Source: an uncultured Bacteroidales bacterium
GTDB taxonomy: Bacteria; Bacteroidota; Bacteroidia; Bacteroidales; UBA932
Assembly: GCA_900316795.1 (NCBI GenBank)
Contig: ONEF01000014.1
Coordinates: 1-64,000, forward strand
Direction of reading: 5' to 3'
DNA: 64,000 nt
Shown here: piece by piece, positions 43,225 to 51,685 of the stretch
Layout: each line of letters opens with the position of its first letter
Numbering within the stretch: the stretch's first letter is position 1
Program-made: the position numbers and the translations under genes
Notes under the pieces: generated by a model
Told to the model about the DNA's origin: nothing
The model's database searches: none
What the model saw: only the letters and a program-made list of their open reading frames with translations

Positions 43225-43875
43225 ATGAACAAGCTGAAATTTATCTCGTTAGCGGCATTGATCCTAACTTTTGGCAGCCTCTTCGCTCAGGATGACGCCT
43301 TTTATTCTGAAGTAAGAGGATTCATGTCAGAAAGCCGTCCTGAATATGACAAGATTGTCTCTTCCTACTTTGCCGGTCAGGAACTCTCTGCCGATGACTA
43401 TACGCTCTTGTATTATGGCTATACTTTCACTGATGCCTACAAGCCTGATTTTGTCAACAAGTCTGTAGATTCCCTCATAGACGCCAAGAAATATGCGGAG
43501 GCTTATGACGCTCTTAAGAAGGAGCATCTGAAAGATCCGTCATCTCTGCAGATTCTGTTTGACTTGATGGGACTTGCCTTTGTCCTCGAAAAGTCAGATG
43601 AAGGCCAGCAGTATCAGAAGAAGTATATCAATCTTCTTCTGGCCATTGTCCAGGCCAGCGGAGACGGTCTTAGCCGTGAGAATGCCATAAAGGTAAACAC
43701 GGTAAGGGATGAATTCCAGATATTGAGTTCTTATTTCAGGGCCTCCAGCATCGTGAAGAAGGAGTTCTCTTCCAGTGACAGTATAGATAAAGTCACCATC
43801 AAGGATTCTGAAGGAATCGTCAAGGACGTGTTCTTTGATTTTACACGTTATGTTGCGGTTACATCTGCTCAGTAG
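43225..43875 (+). CDS. secreted DUF4919-like protein
   Basis: The 216-residue product starts with a signal peptide (MNKLKFISLAALILTFGSLFAQ) and has a helical, TPR-like body with SYFAGQELSADDYTLLYYGYTF near 50 and DAKKYAEAYDALKKEHLKDP. This matches the DUF4919 family of Bacteroidota periplasmic proteins. The frame is open to 43186, overlapping the pckA stop, but the signal peptide fixes the start at 43225. The function is unknown; a strong terminator follows at 43921. Confidence 0.8.
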   Translation: MNKLKFISLAALILTFGSLFAQDDAFYSEVRGFMSESRPEYDKIVSSYFAGQELSADDYTLLYYGYTFTDAYKPDFVNKSVDSLIDAKKYAEAYDALKKEHLKDPSSLQILFDLMGLAFVLEKSDEGQQYQKKYINLLLAIVQASGDGLSRENAIKVNTVRDEFQILSSYFRASSIVKKEFSSSDSIDKVTIKDSEGIVKDVFFDFTRYVAVTSAQ

Positions 43876-43920
43876 ATATTTTTTACCGAGCTCAGGTCTA
43901 AAAATAAGAACACAGGCCAA

Positions 43921-43955
43921 TATGCCCGATACGCAAAGTTCGGGCATATTTTTTT
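43921..43955 (+). terminator. intrinsic terminator of the pckA-DUF4919 unit
   Basis: TATGCCCGA (43921-43929) pairs with TCGGGCATA (43940-43948) over ten bases and is followed by seven T residues. Confidence 0.88.
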
Positions 43956-43974
43956 CAAGACGGCTCAGCTGGGT

Positions 43975-44859
43975 TCAGCTTAGAGACCTGAATGTTCTAA
44001 GGTGTAAACTGTCAAGCAAGTATTTGACCACTCCGGCAGGCAGCATTGCAAGATATAAGAAAGGGGCTGCCGCATCAGCAAAAAAGCCCTTGAAGCCCAT
44101 CCTGACAGATATGGCGTCATAGCAAATAGCGCTTTTTATCTTTCCGGAAAATCCGAGGGCAATGCGCTGGTTGTGATAAGCCCTGTAACCCTGGGGGTTG
44201 GAAAACAGAATCTGCCTGTAGTTGTATGAATAACCGTCCGGATTGTATTGGCATATCTGTACAACCCTGTCCATCAAGGCAAAAGAGAAGTCTTTGTCCA
44301 GCCTCTCGTATAGGAAAGAATCAGTAACGAACTTCTCATTTCCGAACTTCGGAAACTTGTGTTTTTTCAGAATGGAGGTTTTCATGGTCATGACCAGTTC
44401 TCCCATGAAGCCGGCTCGGCGAAGTTCTTCCAGATGAACTTTTTCCATGCCTTTCGGGAAAACATTGTGGCCGGAGCCGAAGCTCTTGTAAGATATGATT
44501 CCGCAAATATCTTCACTGTCTGCCTGGCGGAAAAAATCCAGACAATCGGCTACTGTATCTTCGTCTGCGAGACGGTCATCAGAATCCAGGCACATGAACC
44601 ATTCGGTGTCTGACTTGTCCACGGCAAAATTGTGGGCTGCCATCTTGCCGGAGTTTTCCTGGAAATGGTATTCTATGTCAACGAGCTTTTCTTCTATCCA
44701 CTTTTCAACAACAGAAGATGTCCGGTCCGTGGAACCGTCATCCACTATCACCCATCTGAAATCTTTGCAGGTCTGGATACGGAGACTTTCATACAAAAGC
44801 GGCAGCGTATGAACCCTGTTGAACGTTGGGGTGAAAATAGTCAAAGATTTGTGTTCCAT
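43975..44859 (-). CDS. glycosyltransferase family 2
   Basis: The 294 residues show the GT-A pattern LTIFTPTFNRVHTLPLLYESL, WVIVDDGSTDRT, NSGKMAAHNFAVD and the metal-binding MCLDSDDRLAD (about 90). The C-terminal part has a hydrophobic stretch (FLYLAMLPAGVVKYLL) that may sit on the membrane. It is a lone gene between the pckA terminator and the aqpZ terminator, not in an obvious glycan operon, so the product made cannot be guessed. Confidence 0.9.
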   Translation of the reverse strand: MEHKSLTIFTPTFNRVHTLPLLYESLRIQTCKDFRWVIVDDGSTDRTSSVVEKWIEEKLVDIEYHFQENSGKMAAHNFAVDKSDTEWFMCLDSDDRLADEDTVADCLDFFRQADSEDICGIISYKSFGSGHNVFPKGMEKVHLEELRRAGFMGELVMTMKTSILKKHKFPKFGNEKFVTDSFLYERLDKDFSFALMDRVVQICQYNPDGYSYNYRQILFSNPQGYRAYHNQRIALGFSGKIKSAICYDAISVRMGFKGFFADAAAPFLYLAMLPAGVVKYLLDSLHLRTFRSLS

Positions 44860-44911
44860 AGTGGCTTGTTATCAGCGCGTAAAGATACAAAATCTTTTGG
44901 AGAGTTATTGG

Positions 44912-44942
44912 AAAAAAAAGGATGCCCGCTTTGCGGACATCC
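44912..44942 (-). terminator. intrinsic terminator of aqpZ
   Basis: On the minus strand GGATGTCCGC pairs with GCGGGCATCC (one G-T wobble) over three bases, followed by eight T residues. A second hairpin, TTGTCCA/TGGACAA at 44959-44975, lies between it and the aqpZ stop. Confidence 0.85.
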
Positions 44943-44983
44943 CCATTCTTGATGTCAGTTGTCCATAGTGGACAACCGGTTCT

Positions 44984-45685
44984 TTACTTTTCCTCTTTCT
45001 TGCAGTTGCAACCGGCGATGATGCCCCAGATACCAGCGGCAAGGATAGCTCCTGCGAACGGACCTACGATAAAGATCCACAGGTTGGAAAGTGCGCTGCC
45101 GCCCTGGAAGAATGCAGGTGCGAGTGAACGTGCAGGGTTAACTGATGTTCCGGTGTAGCGGATGCAAACCAGATGAACCAGTACAAGCGAAAGGCCGATA
45201 GCCAGGCCTGCAAAGTTGTTGGTTGCTCCGTTGGTCTTGGAAGTTGCTCCAAGAACCACGAGAACGAACACGCAGGTGAATATGATCTCAGCAAGAAGGC
45301 CGCCGAGGGTAGTTACGCCTGCCTGGAGATCATTGGCTCCAGTTCCTACAAGACCTGAATTGGTTGTGAGAAGATACAGCAGAGCTGAACCTATGAAGGC
45401 ACCTATGCACTGGAAAACAATGTAGAGGATACCGTCCTTTACGCTCATCCTGCCACTGAGGAGAACACCAAGGGTAATTGCAGGGTTGATGTGGCAACCG
45501 CTTACTCCACCGATCGTGTAGGCCATTGCAACTACAGCAAGACCGAATGCCAGAGCTGTTCCAATTACGGTTGCAGCATTGGCTACCGTTGAACAGTCAG
45601 AAGAACAATTGAGACTGACAGCCACGCCGCAGCCCATTAGAACCAGCACCATAGTGCCGAACATTTCTGCTAAATACTTCTTCAT
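44984..45685 (-). CDS. aqpZ: aquaporin (AqpZ type)
   Basis: This 233-residue major intrinsic protein has six membrane helices and the two NPA boxes SGCHINPAITLG (about 65) and TGTSVNPARSLAPAF (about 180). The residue after the second NPAR is Ser rather than the Asp of glycerol facilitators, and a His lies just ahead of the first NPA, both favouring a water channel. A Cys-rich loop (NCSSDC) near residue 27 is unusual and the tail ends CNCKKEEK. It is a single gene with its own promoter box and terminator. Confidence 0.93.
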   Translation of the reverse strand: MKKYLAEMFGTMVLVLMGCGVAVSLNCSSDCSTVANAATVIGTALAFGLAVVAMAYTIGGVSGCHINPAITLGVLLSGRMSVKDGILYIVFQCIGAFIGSALLYLLTTNSGLVGTGANDLQAGVTTLGGLLAEIIFTCVFVLVVLGATSKTNGATNNFAGLAIGLSLVLVHLVCIRYTGTSVNPARSLAPAFFQGGSALSNLWIFIVGPFAGAILAAGIWGIIAGCNCKKEEK

Positions 45686-45714
45686 TTGAGTATGGTTTTA
45701 GTAGTGATTATTGC

Positions 45715-45722
45715 AAATTTAA
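45715..45722 (-). promoter_or_regulatory. -7 promoter element TAAATTTG for aqpZ
   Basis: The minus-strand TAAATTTG ends 29 bases before the ATG at 45685. Confidence 0.6.
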
Positions 45723-45734
45723 TAAAAATTAAGC

Positions 45735-46538
45735 CTAAATATAGTACACCGGAGATGCTTTTCCTCTAGGAAGGGCATTCAAAAAAGTGTCCTTGGATGA
45801 GTCTCCAGCTTTTTCCAATGCCTTCAGAGCGCTTTCAAGCGCAAGCTCAGGTGTATTGTTGTTGTCCGAGAGATGACAAAGGAATATATGCCTCAGCGAC
45901 CCGGACCTGACCTTGAATATATCCTCCAAAGCTTTGGCTGTCTGATTGTTGCTTAAATGCCCGTATCCGTTTCTTATCCTTTCTTTAAGGATGAACGGAT
46001 ATGGCCCGTCATCTAACATGCGCCGGTCGTAATTGCTCTCGATGACAAGTGCATCTGCCCTGGAGGCATAGGTAAGTATTTCATCTGTCATCGCTCCGCA
46101 GTCTGTGACAAGTGTTATTGTCTTGCCGTCTAACTCCAGACAGTACCCCAAAGTCTGAGTGGCGTCGTGAGAAACCTCGAATGAAGTTATCTTCACTCCG
46201 CAGACTGTCTCTTCCTTTCCCGGAACCAGAATATGGAAATTTGCACCGGACAGCCCGCGTGAGCAAATGCTTCCGAGCAAGGCGTTTTTCAGGATTTCTG
46301 TTGTGTAGATCGGTTTGGAGTATTTTGAAGAGATTATCCCCAAAGCCTTGATGTGGTCAATGTGGTCGTGGGTTACAAGAATGAAATCCACCTGGCGCAG
46401 GCTGAATCCGTTTTCAGAGAGCTTCTTTGCACAAACGCGAGGTCCCACTCCCGCGTCTATCAGGAATGAGACCTTGCCGTCTGTGAAGAAATAGCAGTTT
46501 CCGCTGCTTCCGCTGGAAAGAGACAGGAACTTGATCAT
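45735..46538 (-). CDS. metallo-beta-lactamase-fold hydrolase (YycJ/WalJ-like)
   Basis: The 267 residues open with [18 protein letters not shown] and show the metal motif [11 protein letters not shown] (about 55), a later His in VSHDATQT, an Asp in VTDCGAMTD and [17 protein letters not shown]. This is the YycJ/WalJ group of MBL proteins, which are predicted nucleases or phosphodiesterases linked to DNA repair and cell-wall control. It overlaps the upstream nucleoside phosphorylase by four bases (ATGA). Confidence 0.9.
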   Translation of the reverse strand: MIKFLSLSSGSSGNCYFFTDGKVSFLIDAGVGPRVCAKKLSENGFSLRQVDFILVTHDHIDHIKALGIISSKYSKPIYTTEILKNALLGSICSRGLSGANFHILVPGKEETVCGVKITSFEVSHDATQTLGYCLELDGKTITLVTDCGAMTDEILTYASRADALVIESNYDRRMLDDGPYPFILKERIRNGYGHLSNNQTAKALEDIFKVRSGSLRHIFLCHLSDNNNTPELALESALKALEKAGDSSKDTFLNALPRGKASPVYYI

Positions 46539-47365
46539 TTCAGAGTCTTGATCAGACCTGTGAACAAGGCTGTCATCTTGACTACTGCAGCGTCTGCGGC
46601 CTTTATCACCTCCTGCTCGTCATTTACGAAGTCAGCCTTTTCGGTATCTCCAGAGGCATTTGTGATTATAGACACTCCGAATACCTTCATTCCGCAGTGC
46701 CGTGCCACGATTACCTCAGGTACAGTGGACATTGCAACTGCATCTCCTCCTATCAGCCTCATATAGCGGTACTCAGCCTTGGTCTCATAAGAAGGTCCGC
46801 TGCCTGCTACATAAACACCGCTCTGGAGATCAAAACCGTTGGCGGCGGCTATCTTCCTGCCTTTGTCTATGAGTTCTTCGTCATAAGGATGGCTCATGTC
46901 CGGGAACCTGGTTCCGAAAGAATCCATGTTAGGTCCGATCAGAGGGTTAGGCAGGAGATTGATGTGGTCTTTGATAGCCATTATGTCCCCTACTTTGAAA
47001 GACGGGTTAAGACCACCGCATGCGCAGGAAGCCAGAAGATACTTTACTCCAAGGAGTTTCATTACCCTGACACCGATTGTTACCTGATCCATCGTGTAAC
47101 CCTCATAGTAATGGAAACGGCCCTGCATGCACATTACGGTCTTTCCGCCCAGTTTGCCGAAAATCAGGTTGCCTTTGTGCCCGACAGCCGTAGAAACAGG
47201 GAAGTTTGGAATCTCGCTGTAATGGATAACAAGCGGTTTTTCAATCTTGTCCGCAAGTGAACCCAGTCCGCTGCCAAGGATGATGCCGGCAATCGGTTTC
47301 AGTCTGCCGATTCTTTTCTTGAGATATTCAGCGGCTTCGTAAATTCTCTTTTCTCTTTCAAGCAT
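46535..47365 (-). CDS. purine-nucleoside phosphorylase (trimeric type)
   Basis: The enzyme splits purine nucleosides with phosphate into base and ribose-1-phosphate. The 276 residues contain [52 protein letters not shown] and [26 protein letters not shown], all standard for the PNP/MTAP family. Where most relatives read TNAAGG, this one has SCACGG (about 113-118), a change close to the purine and phosphate pocket, so specificity may differ slightly. It lies between the MTA/SAH deaminase and the MBL protein in one minus-strand unit. Confidence 0.93.
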   Translation of the reverse strand: MLEREKRIYEAAEYLKKRIGRLKPIAGIILGSGLGSLADKIEKPLVIHYSEIPNFPVSTAVGHKGNLIFGKLGGKTVMCMQGRFHYYEGYTMDQVTIGVRVMKLLGVKYLLASCACGGLNPSFKVGDIMAIKDHINLLPNPLIGPNMDSFGTRFPDMSHPYDEELIDKGRKIAAANGFDLQSGVYVAGSGPSYETKAEYRYMRLIGGDAVAMSTVPEVIVARHCGMKVFGVSIITNASGDTEKADFVNDEQEVIKAADAAVVKMTALFTGLIKTLK

Positions 47366-47385
47366 ATACTTTATGTTTTAGATGA

Positions 47386-48648
47386 TTATCTGACTATTTT
47401 CCTGTATAGTTTCCTTACCTGTTCAAGAACTTCCCGCTCACCTTCTATTACCTTGTCTTTCATGACGATACGTCCGTTACATACAACAGTTTCCACGCAA
47501 TCGGAATGCGCAGAATATACGAGGTTCGCGTCAAAGTTAATGCACGGGGTGAAACTGTAATTGTCTATGTTTATGATGGAAAAGTCCGCCAGGGCTCCCT
47601 CGCGAACGATACCGCCGTCCAAGTCAAAGGCCTTGTATCCGTTTCTTGTGGCGCTTGCTATCAGCTGCTTCAGAGCTATGGCAGTAGGATCTTTTCTCCA
47701 GGCCTTCTGGACAAGAGCAGTGGTCTTCATTGCTTCAAGCATATCCAGATTGTTGCTGGAGGCCACTCCGTCTGTTCCCAGGCATATATTGGCGCCTGCA
47801 TCCTGGAGTTCCTGGAACTTGAACTTGTATCCTGACGCCAGCTTGAGGTTGGAGTTTATGTTGTGGACGATGTTTACGTGATTTTTTCCAAGTATCTTGA
47901 TATCGTTCTCACTCAGCCATATACAGTGGGCCGCTATCACGTTTGAAGAAAATATGCCCAGAGAGTCCAGATATTCTACAGGCGTGCAGCCATGAATCTT
48001 TTTGCAGTCTTCCAGTTCCTGGTATGTCTCGGCGATGTGGATGTGGACTTTCAGGTTATGCCGCTGTGCAAAATCGCAAGCCCAGATTATGTTGTCCTCG
48101 CTTACCGTATATGGCGCGTGGATGCCTATTTCAAAAATGTTCAGAGGGTTCCATTCCTTGGCCTTTTCATATTTGCGCTCGCATTCGTCTCTCTGGTCCA
48201 ACATTTTAGCCCTGTCTCCCAGATCCAGAAACACAAACGAATGAGCTCCTCTCAGTCCGCTTTCCAAAGCAGCTGTGACTGCTGCATCTATGAAAAAATA
48301 CTGGTCGTTGAAAAATGTGGTGCCAGTTTTTATCATTTCTATGCAAGCCAGCTTGGTCCCCCAGTAAACAAGCTCTTCATCCAGTCTGGTTTCCATTTCC
48401 CAGATATCCTCGAGCCATTTCTGGAGCTTTTCATCTTCCCGGCTGCCCCTCATCATAGTCATGGCGGCATGTGTGTGCATATTGGCAAAGCCGGGAATTA
48501 CAGCCTTTCCTCTGCCGTCAAGGACGATTGTGTCCTTGTCTTCCGGAACATCTATATGGCTGGCAATCTTTGATATTCTATGGCCTTCAGTGAGTATGGA
48601 GACGGTCTGACCTTCACAGTATATGTCTTTTACAAGAATCTTTCCCAT
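47386..48648 (-). CDS. mtaD: 5'-methylthioadenosine/S-adenosylhomocysteine deaminase-type amidohydrolase
   Basis: This 420-residue amidohydrolase has the metal ligands in GFANMHTHAAMT (about 55-66), VHIHIAET, IAAHCIWLSE and CLGTDGVASSNN, and the deaminase signature SNLKLASGYKFKF. The MtaD/TrzN-like group deaminates SAH, MTA or adenosine to the inosine form. The next gene, a purine-nucleoside phosphorylase, could split the products, which makes a short purine-recycling path likely. Substrate choice among SAH, MTA and other aminopurines is not certain. Confidence 0.88.
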   Translation of the reverse strand: MGKILVKDIYCEGQTVSILTEGHRISKIASHIDVPEDKDTIVLDGRGKAVIPGFANMHTHAAMTMMRGSREDEKLQKWLEDIWEMETRLDEELVYWGTKLACIEMIKTGTTFFNDQYFFIDAAVTAALESGLRGAHSFVFLDLGDRAKMLDQRDECERKYEKAKEWNPLNIFEIGIHAPYTVSEDNIIWACDFAQRHNLKVHIHIAETYQELEDCKKIHGCTPVEYLDSLGIFSSNVIAAHCIWLSENDIKILGKNHVNIVHNINSNLKLASGYKFKFQELQDAGANICLGTDGVASSNNLDMLEAMKTTALVQKAWRKDPTAIALKQLIASATRNGYKAFDLDGGIVREGALADFSIINIDNYSFTPCINFDANLVYSAHSDCVETVVCNGRIVMKDKVIEGEREVLEQVRKLYRKIVR

Positions 48649-48704
48649 TTCTTTCTATTTGGGCACAATTTACGAAATTATTCACATTAGTTTGTACGAT
48701 TTGC

Positions 48705-48712
48705 TAATTTTG
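48705..48712 (+). promoter_or_regulatory. -7 promoter element TAATTTTG for the acyl-CoA synthetase homologue
   Basis: TAATTTTG fits TAnnTTTG and ends 13 bases before the ATG at 48726. Confidence 0.5.
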
Positions 48713-48725
48713 TGGATAAACAAAA

Positions 48726-50678
48726 ATGCAAATGATATCCAAAGAACTTATACAACCACAAACAATAGCCGTTATCGGTGCTTCCAATGATTTGTTGACG
48801 CCAGGCGGAAACCTGCTCAAGAATCTGGTGATGAACAATTTTGCGGGAAATATATTTGCCGTGACAAACTCATCAGACTTTGTCCAGGGCATAAAGTCAT
48901 ACCGCAGTCTGGATGACATTCCTGACGCTGACCTCGCCTTCATCGCCGAGGATGACGGTGATTGTCTGTCCAAGATAGACTTGCTGTGCAGCAAGAAAAG
49001 CTGCAAGGCAATCGTTGTGTTTCCGGACAAGATCTCTTCTGCCGTCATGTCTGAAGATCAGGCACTTTCCAGGACAAAGGAAATTTGCAGCAAGTTTGGA
49101 GTAACGCTTATCGGGCCTAATTCTTCCGGAATAGCTCTTGGCAGCTATTGCGGTATGTACACAAACGCATCCGTAAAAAAAGGCGGCAACGTGGAAATCA
49201 TATCCTCATCGAGGACGACAATATCCTATATGGTGGAGTCTGCTCCGCGATATGGGCTGAACATCTCAGGCATCTTCTCAGTGGGCTATTCTCCACTGAC
49301 GACCGTTGAGGATATTCTGGAATGGATGGACGACAACTGGAGCAGTTATGGTACTGAAAACAAGGTGATTGCAATCTATATCGAGCGCATAACCGATTCT
49401 GTGAGGATGATTACCCGATGCCGGTCCCTTATAAGCAAAGGAGCCGGCATCGTGGGTGTTCTGGCCTCTCAGAACAAGTTCATAGACGCTCTTTTCAAAA
49501 AATGCGGCATCATAAGGGCGAATGGAAGGGATGAACTGATCAATACTGTCGCGATTCTGTCCAAAGGGAGACCTGAAGGCAATTCCATTGCCATTCTTGC
49601 CCAGGCCGGCGGCCCGGCGGTGATGCTTTCTGATGTCCTCAAGCAGAACAAAGTCATTGTACCCCACCTTTTCTTTGAAGATTACAGCTTCGGTAAGACG
49701 GCCGGCCAGATTTCTTCCCTTATCGATGATTACGACAAGAATCCGGCCATTGACGGAACCGTAGTCATATTCGGACAAAAGGAAATGAGCGATTCTTCTG
49801 AAGTTTCCAATGTGATATTCAGGAAAGTCCGCCAGACTGTAAAACCGCTCTATCCTCTCTTTTCCTCTGAATCTTCATACCAGGAATATATCCGTGAGTT
49901 CCATAACCAGGGTGGAGTCACTTTCAACGATGAAGTTGTCTTCGGAGAGTCGCTCTCCAAAGTGATCAATGCTCCTGCCGCAACTGAAGAAGGTTCTTCA
50001 CCCGCTATTGACAAATATTTGATAAAGAGGACAATCAATGAGAGTCCAAGTGGATGGATGCAGCCTTTCATGGTCCAGCAGGTTCTGGATGCCAGCGGAG
50101 TTAACCGCATCCGCCAGATGGTGGCTCTTACGGAGGAGGAGGCCGTCTCTGAAGCGATTTCTATCGGTTATCCGATAGTGCTGAAGGTTGTCGGGCCTCT
50201 GCATAAGACCGAGGTGGACGGCGTTTCCCTCAACATCACCGATGAACATACTCTTCGTTCAGAATACCGCAGGATGATCAACATAGAAGGCGTCACGGGT
50301 TTCATACTTCAGCCGATGATAGACAGCAGCGTTACGGAACTCCAGATCAAGGCAGAGAGGCAACCTAATTTTGCTCCTCTGATTTCCTGCTCATTGGGTG
50401 GCATATTTGCAGATGCGATGGATGACATAAGTTACTGTATGGCTCCGGTCTCCTCTGCAGAAGCAGACAAGATGATACGTTCTCTGAAAGCCTATCCTAT
50501 GATAGAAGGTTACAGAGGTCAGGAGGGTGTCAACCAGGTCTTGTTCAATGAACTGATCAGGAGAGTCTCTGCCCTGTGCCTGGCCGCTCCTGAAATTGTG
50601 GAAATGGAACTCAATCCTGTTTTCGGCGATGAAAGGGATATAACTGTCATCGGTGCCAGGATTAAAATCGAAAAATAG
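48726..50678 (+). CDS. ADP-forming acyl-CoA synthetase homologue, catalytic His not seen
   Basis: The 650 residues have the fused alpha-beta layout of NDP-forming acetyl-CoA synthetases: a CoA-binding Rossmann domain (TIAVIGASND, about 13-22), succinyl-CoA ligase-like domains with LIGPNSSG, and a C-terminal ATP-grasp domain with YPIVLKVVGPLHKTEVDGVSL and SCSLGGIFADAM. Active enzymes carry a phosphorylated His in an A-S-H-T-G motif; at the matching place this protein reads GVLASQNKF (244-252), with Gln249 instead. It may be inactive, use another residue, or act as a CoA-responsive regulator. A small membrane peptide gene follows after five bases. Confidence 0.85.
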   Translation: MQMISKELIQPQTIAVIGASNDLLTPGGNLLKNLVMNNFAGNIFAVTNSSDFVQGIKSYRSLDDIPDADLAFIAEDDGDCLSKIDLLCSKKSCKAIVVFPDKISSAVMSEDQALSRTKEICSKFGVTLIGPNSSGIALGSYCGMYTNASVKKGGNVEIISSSRTTISYMVESAPRYGLNISGIFSVGYSPLTTVEDILEWMDDNWSSYGTENKVIAIYIERITDSVRMITRCRSLISKGAGIVGVLASQNKFIDALFKKCGIIRANGRDELINTVAILSKGRPEGNSIAILAQAGGPAVMLSDVLKQNKVIVPHLFFEDYSFGKTAGQISSLIDDYDKNPAIDGTVVIFGQKEMSDSSEVSNVIFRKVRQTVKPLYPLFSSESSYQEYIREFHNQGGVTFNDEVVFGESLSKVINAPAATEEGSSPAIDKYLIKRTINESPSGWMQPFMVQQVLDASGVNRIRQMVALTEEEAVSEAISIGYPIVLKVVGPLHKTEVDGVSLNITDEHTLRSEYRRMINIEGVTGFILQPMIDSSVTELQIKAERQPNFAPLISCSLGGIFADAMDDISYCMAPVSSAEADKMIRSLKAYPMIEGYRGQEGVNQVLFNELIRRVSALCLAAPEIVEMELNPVFGDERDITVIGARIKIEK

Positions 50679-50683
50679 AAGAC

Positions 50684-50842
50684 ATGAAAAAAATATTGGT
50701 CTGGTGGAATAAGTTGGATCCTTCAATGAAGGCTTTGATTCTCATTGGTATAATATGCATTATCGGGATAATTCTCAGATGGGATGCCGTTGTAGGCGGA
50801 GCTAGAAAGGGGTTCAATTATTACGGAGGTGACGCACATTAA
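50684..50842 (+). CDS. 52-residue single-span membrane protein
   Basis: An ATG five bases after the acyl-CoA synthetase stop opens 52 codons: MKKILVWWNKLDPSMKALIL, a hydrophobic helix (LILIGIICIIGIIL, about 18-31), then RWDAVVGGARKGFNYYGGDAH. Basic N-terminus, aromatic belt and one membrane helix make a plausible small protein. It ends 30 bases before the next gene, after which a fresh promoter box stands. No homologue was recognised; it is probably co-transcribed with the gene upstream. Confidence 0.6.
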   Translation: MKKILVWWNKLDPSMKALILIGIICIIGIILRWDAVVGGARKGFNYYGGDAH

Positions 50843-50854
50843 GGTATTTTTCAT

Positions 50855-50862
50855 TAAATTTG
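50855..50862 (+). promoter_or_regulatory. -7 promoter element TAAATTTG for the zap unit
   Basis: TAAATTTG fits TAnnTTTG and ends ten bases before the ATG at 50873, so the leader is only a few bases long. Confidence 0.6.
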
Positions 50863-50872
50863 CACGATTGCT

Positions 50873-51172
50873 ATGGCTACAAGGAATGAAACGGACAAAA
50901 CCTTGGACCAGCTCGAGAAATTGATTCAGGAGTTGGTCCGGCGGTATGAGGTGGCGTCGAGAGACCGTTCTGACCTGATGGCCGAGCTGAGCAAAACCAA
51001 AACTGAATTGTTAAACGCAAAAAACAAGATAGCAGAACAGGAGAAAAAACTGGAGCATTTCGAATTGAAGCAGGCATTCTTTTCCGGTGAGAAGTCAGAC
51101 AAGAAGGCGAAAAGACAGCTGGGAAAGATTGTCAAGGAGATAGACAAGTGCATTTCCTTGTTGAACGATTGA
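50873..51172 (+). CDS. small coiled-coil protein next to zapA (ZapB-like)
   Basis: The 99-residue product is almost wholly helical, with heptad-like spacing through LDQLEKLIQELVRRYEV and LSKTKTELLNAKNKIAEQEKKLEHFEL (about 10-68), then a Lys-rich segment and an amphipathic end. It ends one base before zapA. In Bacteroidota a coiled-coil partner often stands at this position; a role in Z-ring organisation beside ZapA is a reasonable inference, not a proven one. Confidence 0.8.
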   Translation: MATRNETDKTLDQLEKLIQELVRRYEVASRDRSDLMAELSKTKTELLNAKNKIAEQEKKLEHFELKQAFFSGEKSDKKAKRQLGKIVKEIDKCISLLND

Positions 51173-51173
51173 T

Positions 51174-51476
51174 ATGGCACTCAAGAAGAGCAACATACAG
51201 ATGACTGTGGTGATAGACGGTATTTCTTTGAAATACAACTGCACCCCTGCCGAGGCGGAGCTTCTGCAGAAAGCCGAGAGCCTTATCAACGGCGAAATCG
51301 AATCCTTCAGGAGGAACCGGGAAATCATCTCCTCTGATTACAACAAGACTCTGATAGCAGTTATGATAAAACTTGTGATGGGAGCTTTGAAGAAAGAGAG
51401 TGACGTGGAAGACACTGTGGTATCCTTGAAGGAAATCAATTCTCAACTTGCTGAATATCTCCAGCACAACAGATGA
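51174..51476 (+). CDS. zapA: cell division protein ZapA
   Basis: ZapA binds FtsZ filaments and stabilises the division ring. The 100 residues fit the family: a short beta-hairpin region MTVVIDGISLKYNC (about 10-23), a helix with EAELLQKAESLINGEIESFR and a long C-terminal coiled coil with NKTLIAVMIKLVMGALK. A 6S-type RNA follows after six bases, and rny after that; the same zapA-6S linkage occurs in other phyla. Confidence 0.9.
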   Translation: MALKKSNIQMTVVIDGISLKYNCTPAEAELLQKAESLINGEIESFRRNREIISSDYNKTLIAVMIKLVMGALKKESDVEDTVVSLKEINSQLAEYLQHNR

Positions 51477-51482
51477 ACTTTT

Positions 51483-51670
51483 AGCCGGTAAGAGGCTCTT
51501 TGCGAAAATCAACACTAAAACTATCCCGGGCCCAAAAGGTCGGACAATGACAGGCTTAGGTTACCTTTAGGGGGATTCCGCATGCGGGACGTTGGAAGTC
51601 AGCGTCTGAAACAGGGTCCAAATCTTTTCATTAAGATTTTTCGGGAACAGCCCTCTTGCCGGCTTTTTTT
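51483..51670 (+). ncRNA. ssrS: 6S-type regulatory RNA
   Basis: The stretch between zapA and rny has no gene but folds as 6S RNA should. AGCCGGTAAGAGG (51483-51495) pairs along its full length with CCTCTTGCCGGCT (51652-51664), giving a 13-base closing stem with one G-U pair, and the stem runs into TTTTTTT as terminator. The 188-base length matches 6S RNA (184 in E. coli), and the inner part offers further short stems around a central open region. 6S RNA mimics an open promoter and binds the housekeeping RNA polymerase. The location just after zapA is also the E. coli arrangement. A covariance search was not possible here. Confidence 0.8.
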
Positions 51671-51685
51671 AATATACACAACATT

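Noticed and set aside
44959-44975. Short hairpin TTGTCCA/TGGACAA as a separate terminator
   Set aside because: No T-run follows on either strand; the real terminator is the neighbouring hairpin at 44912-44942.
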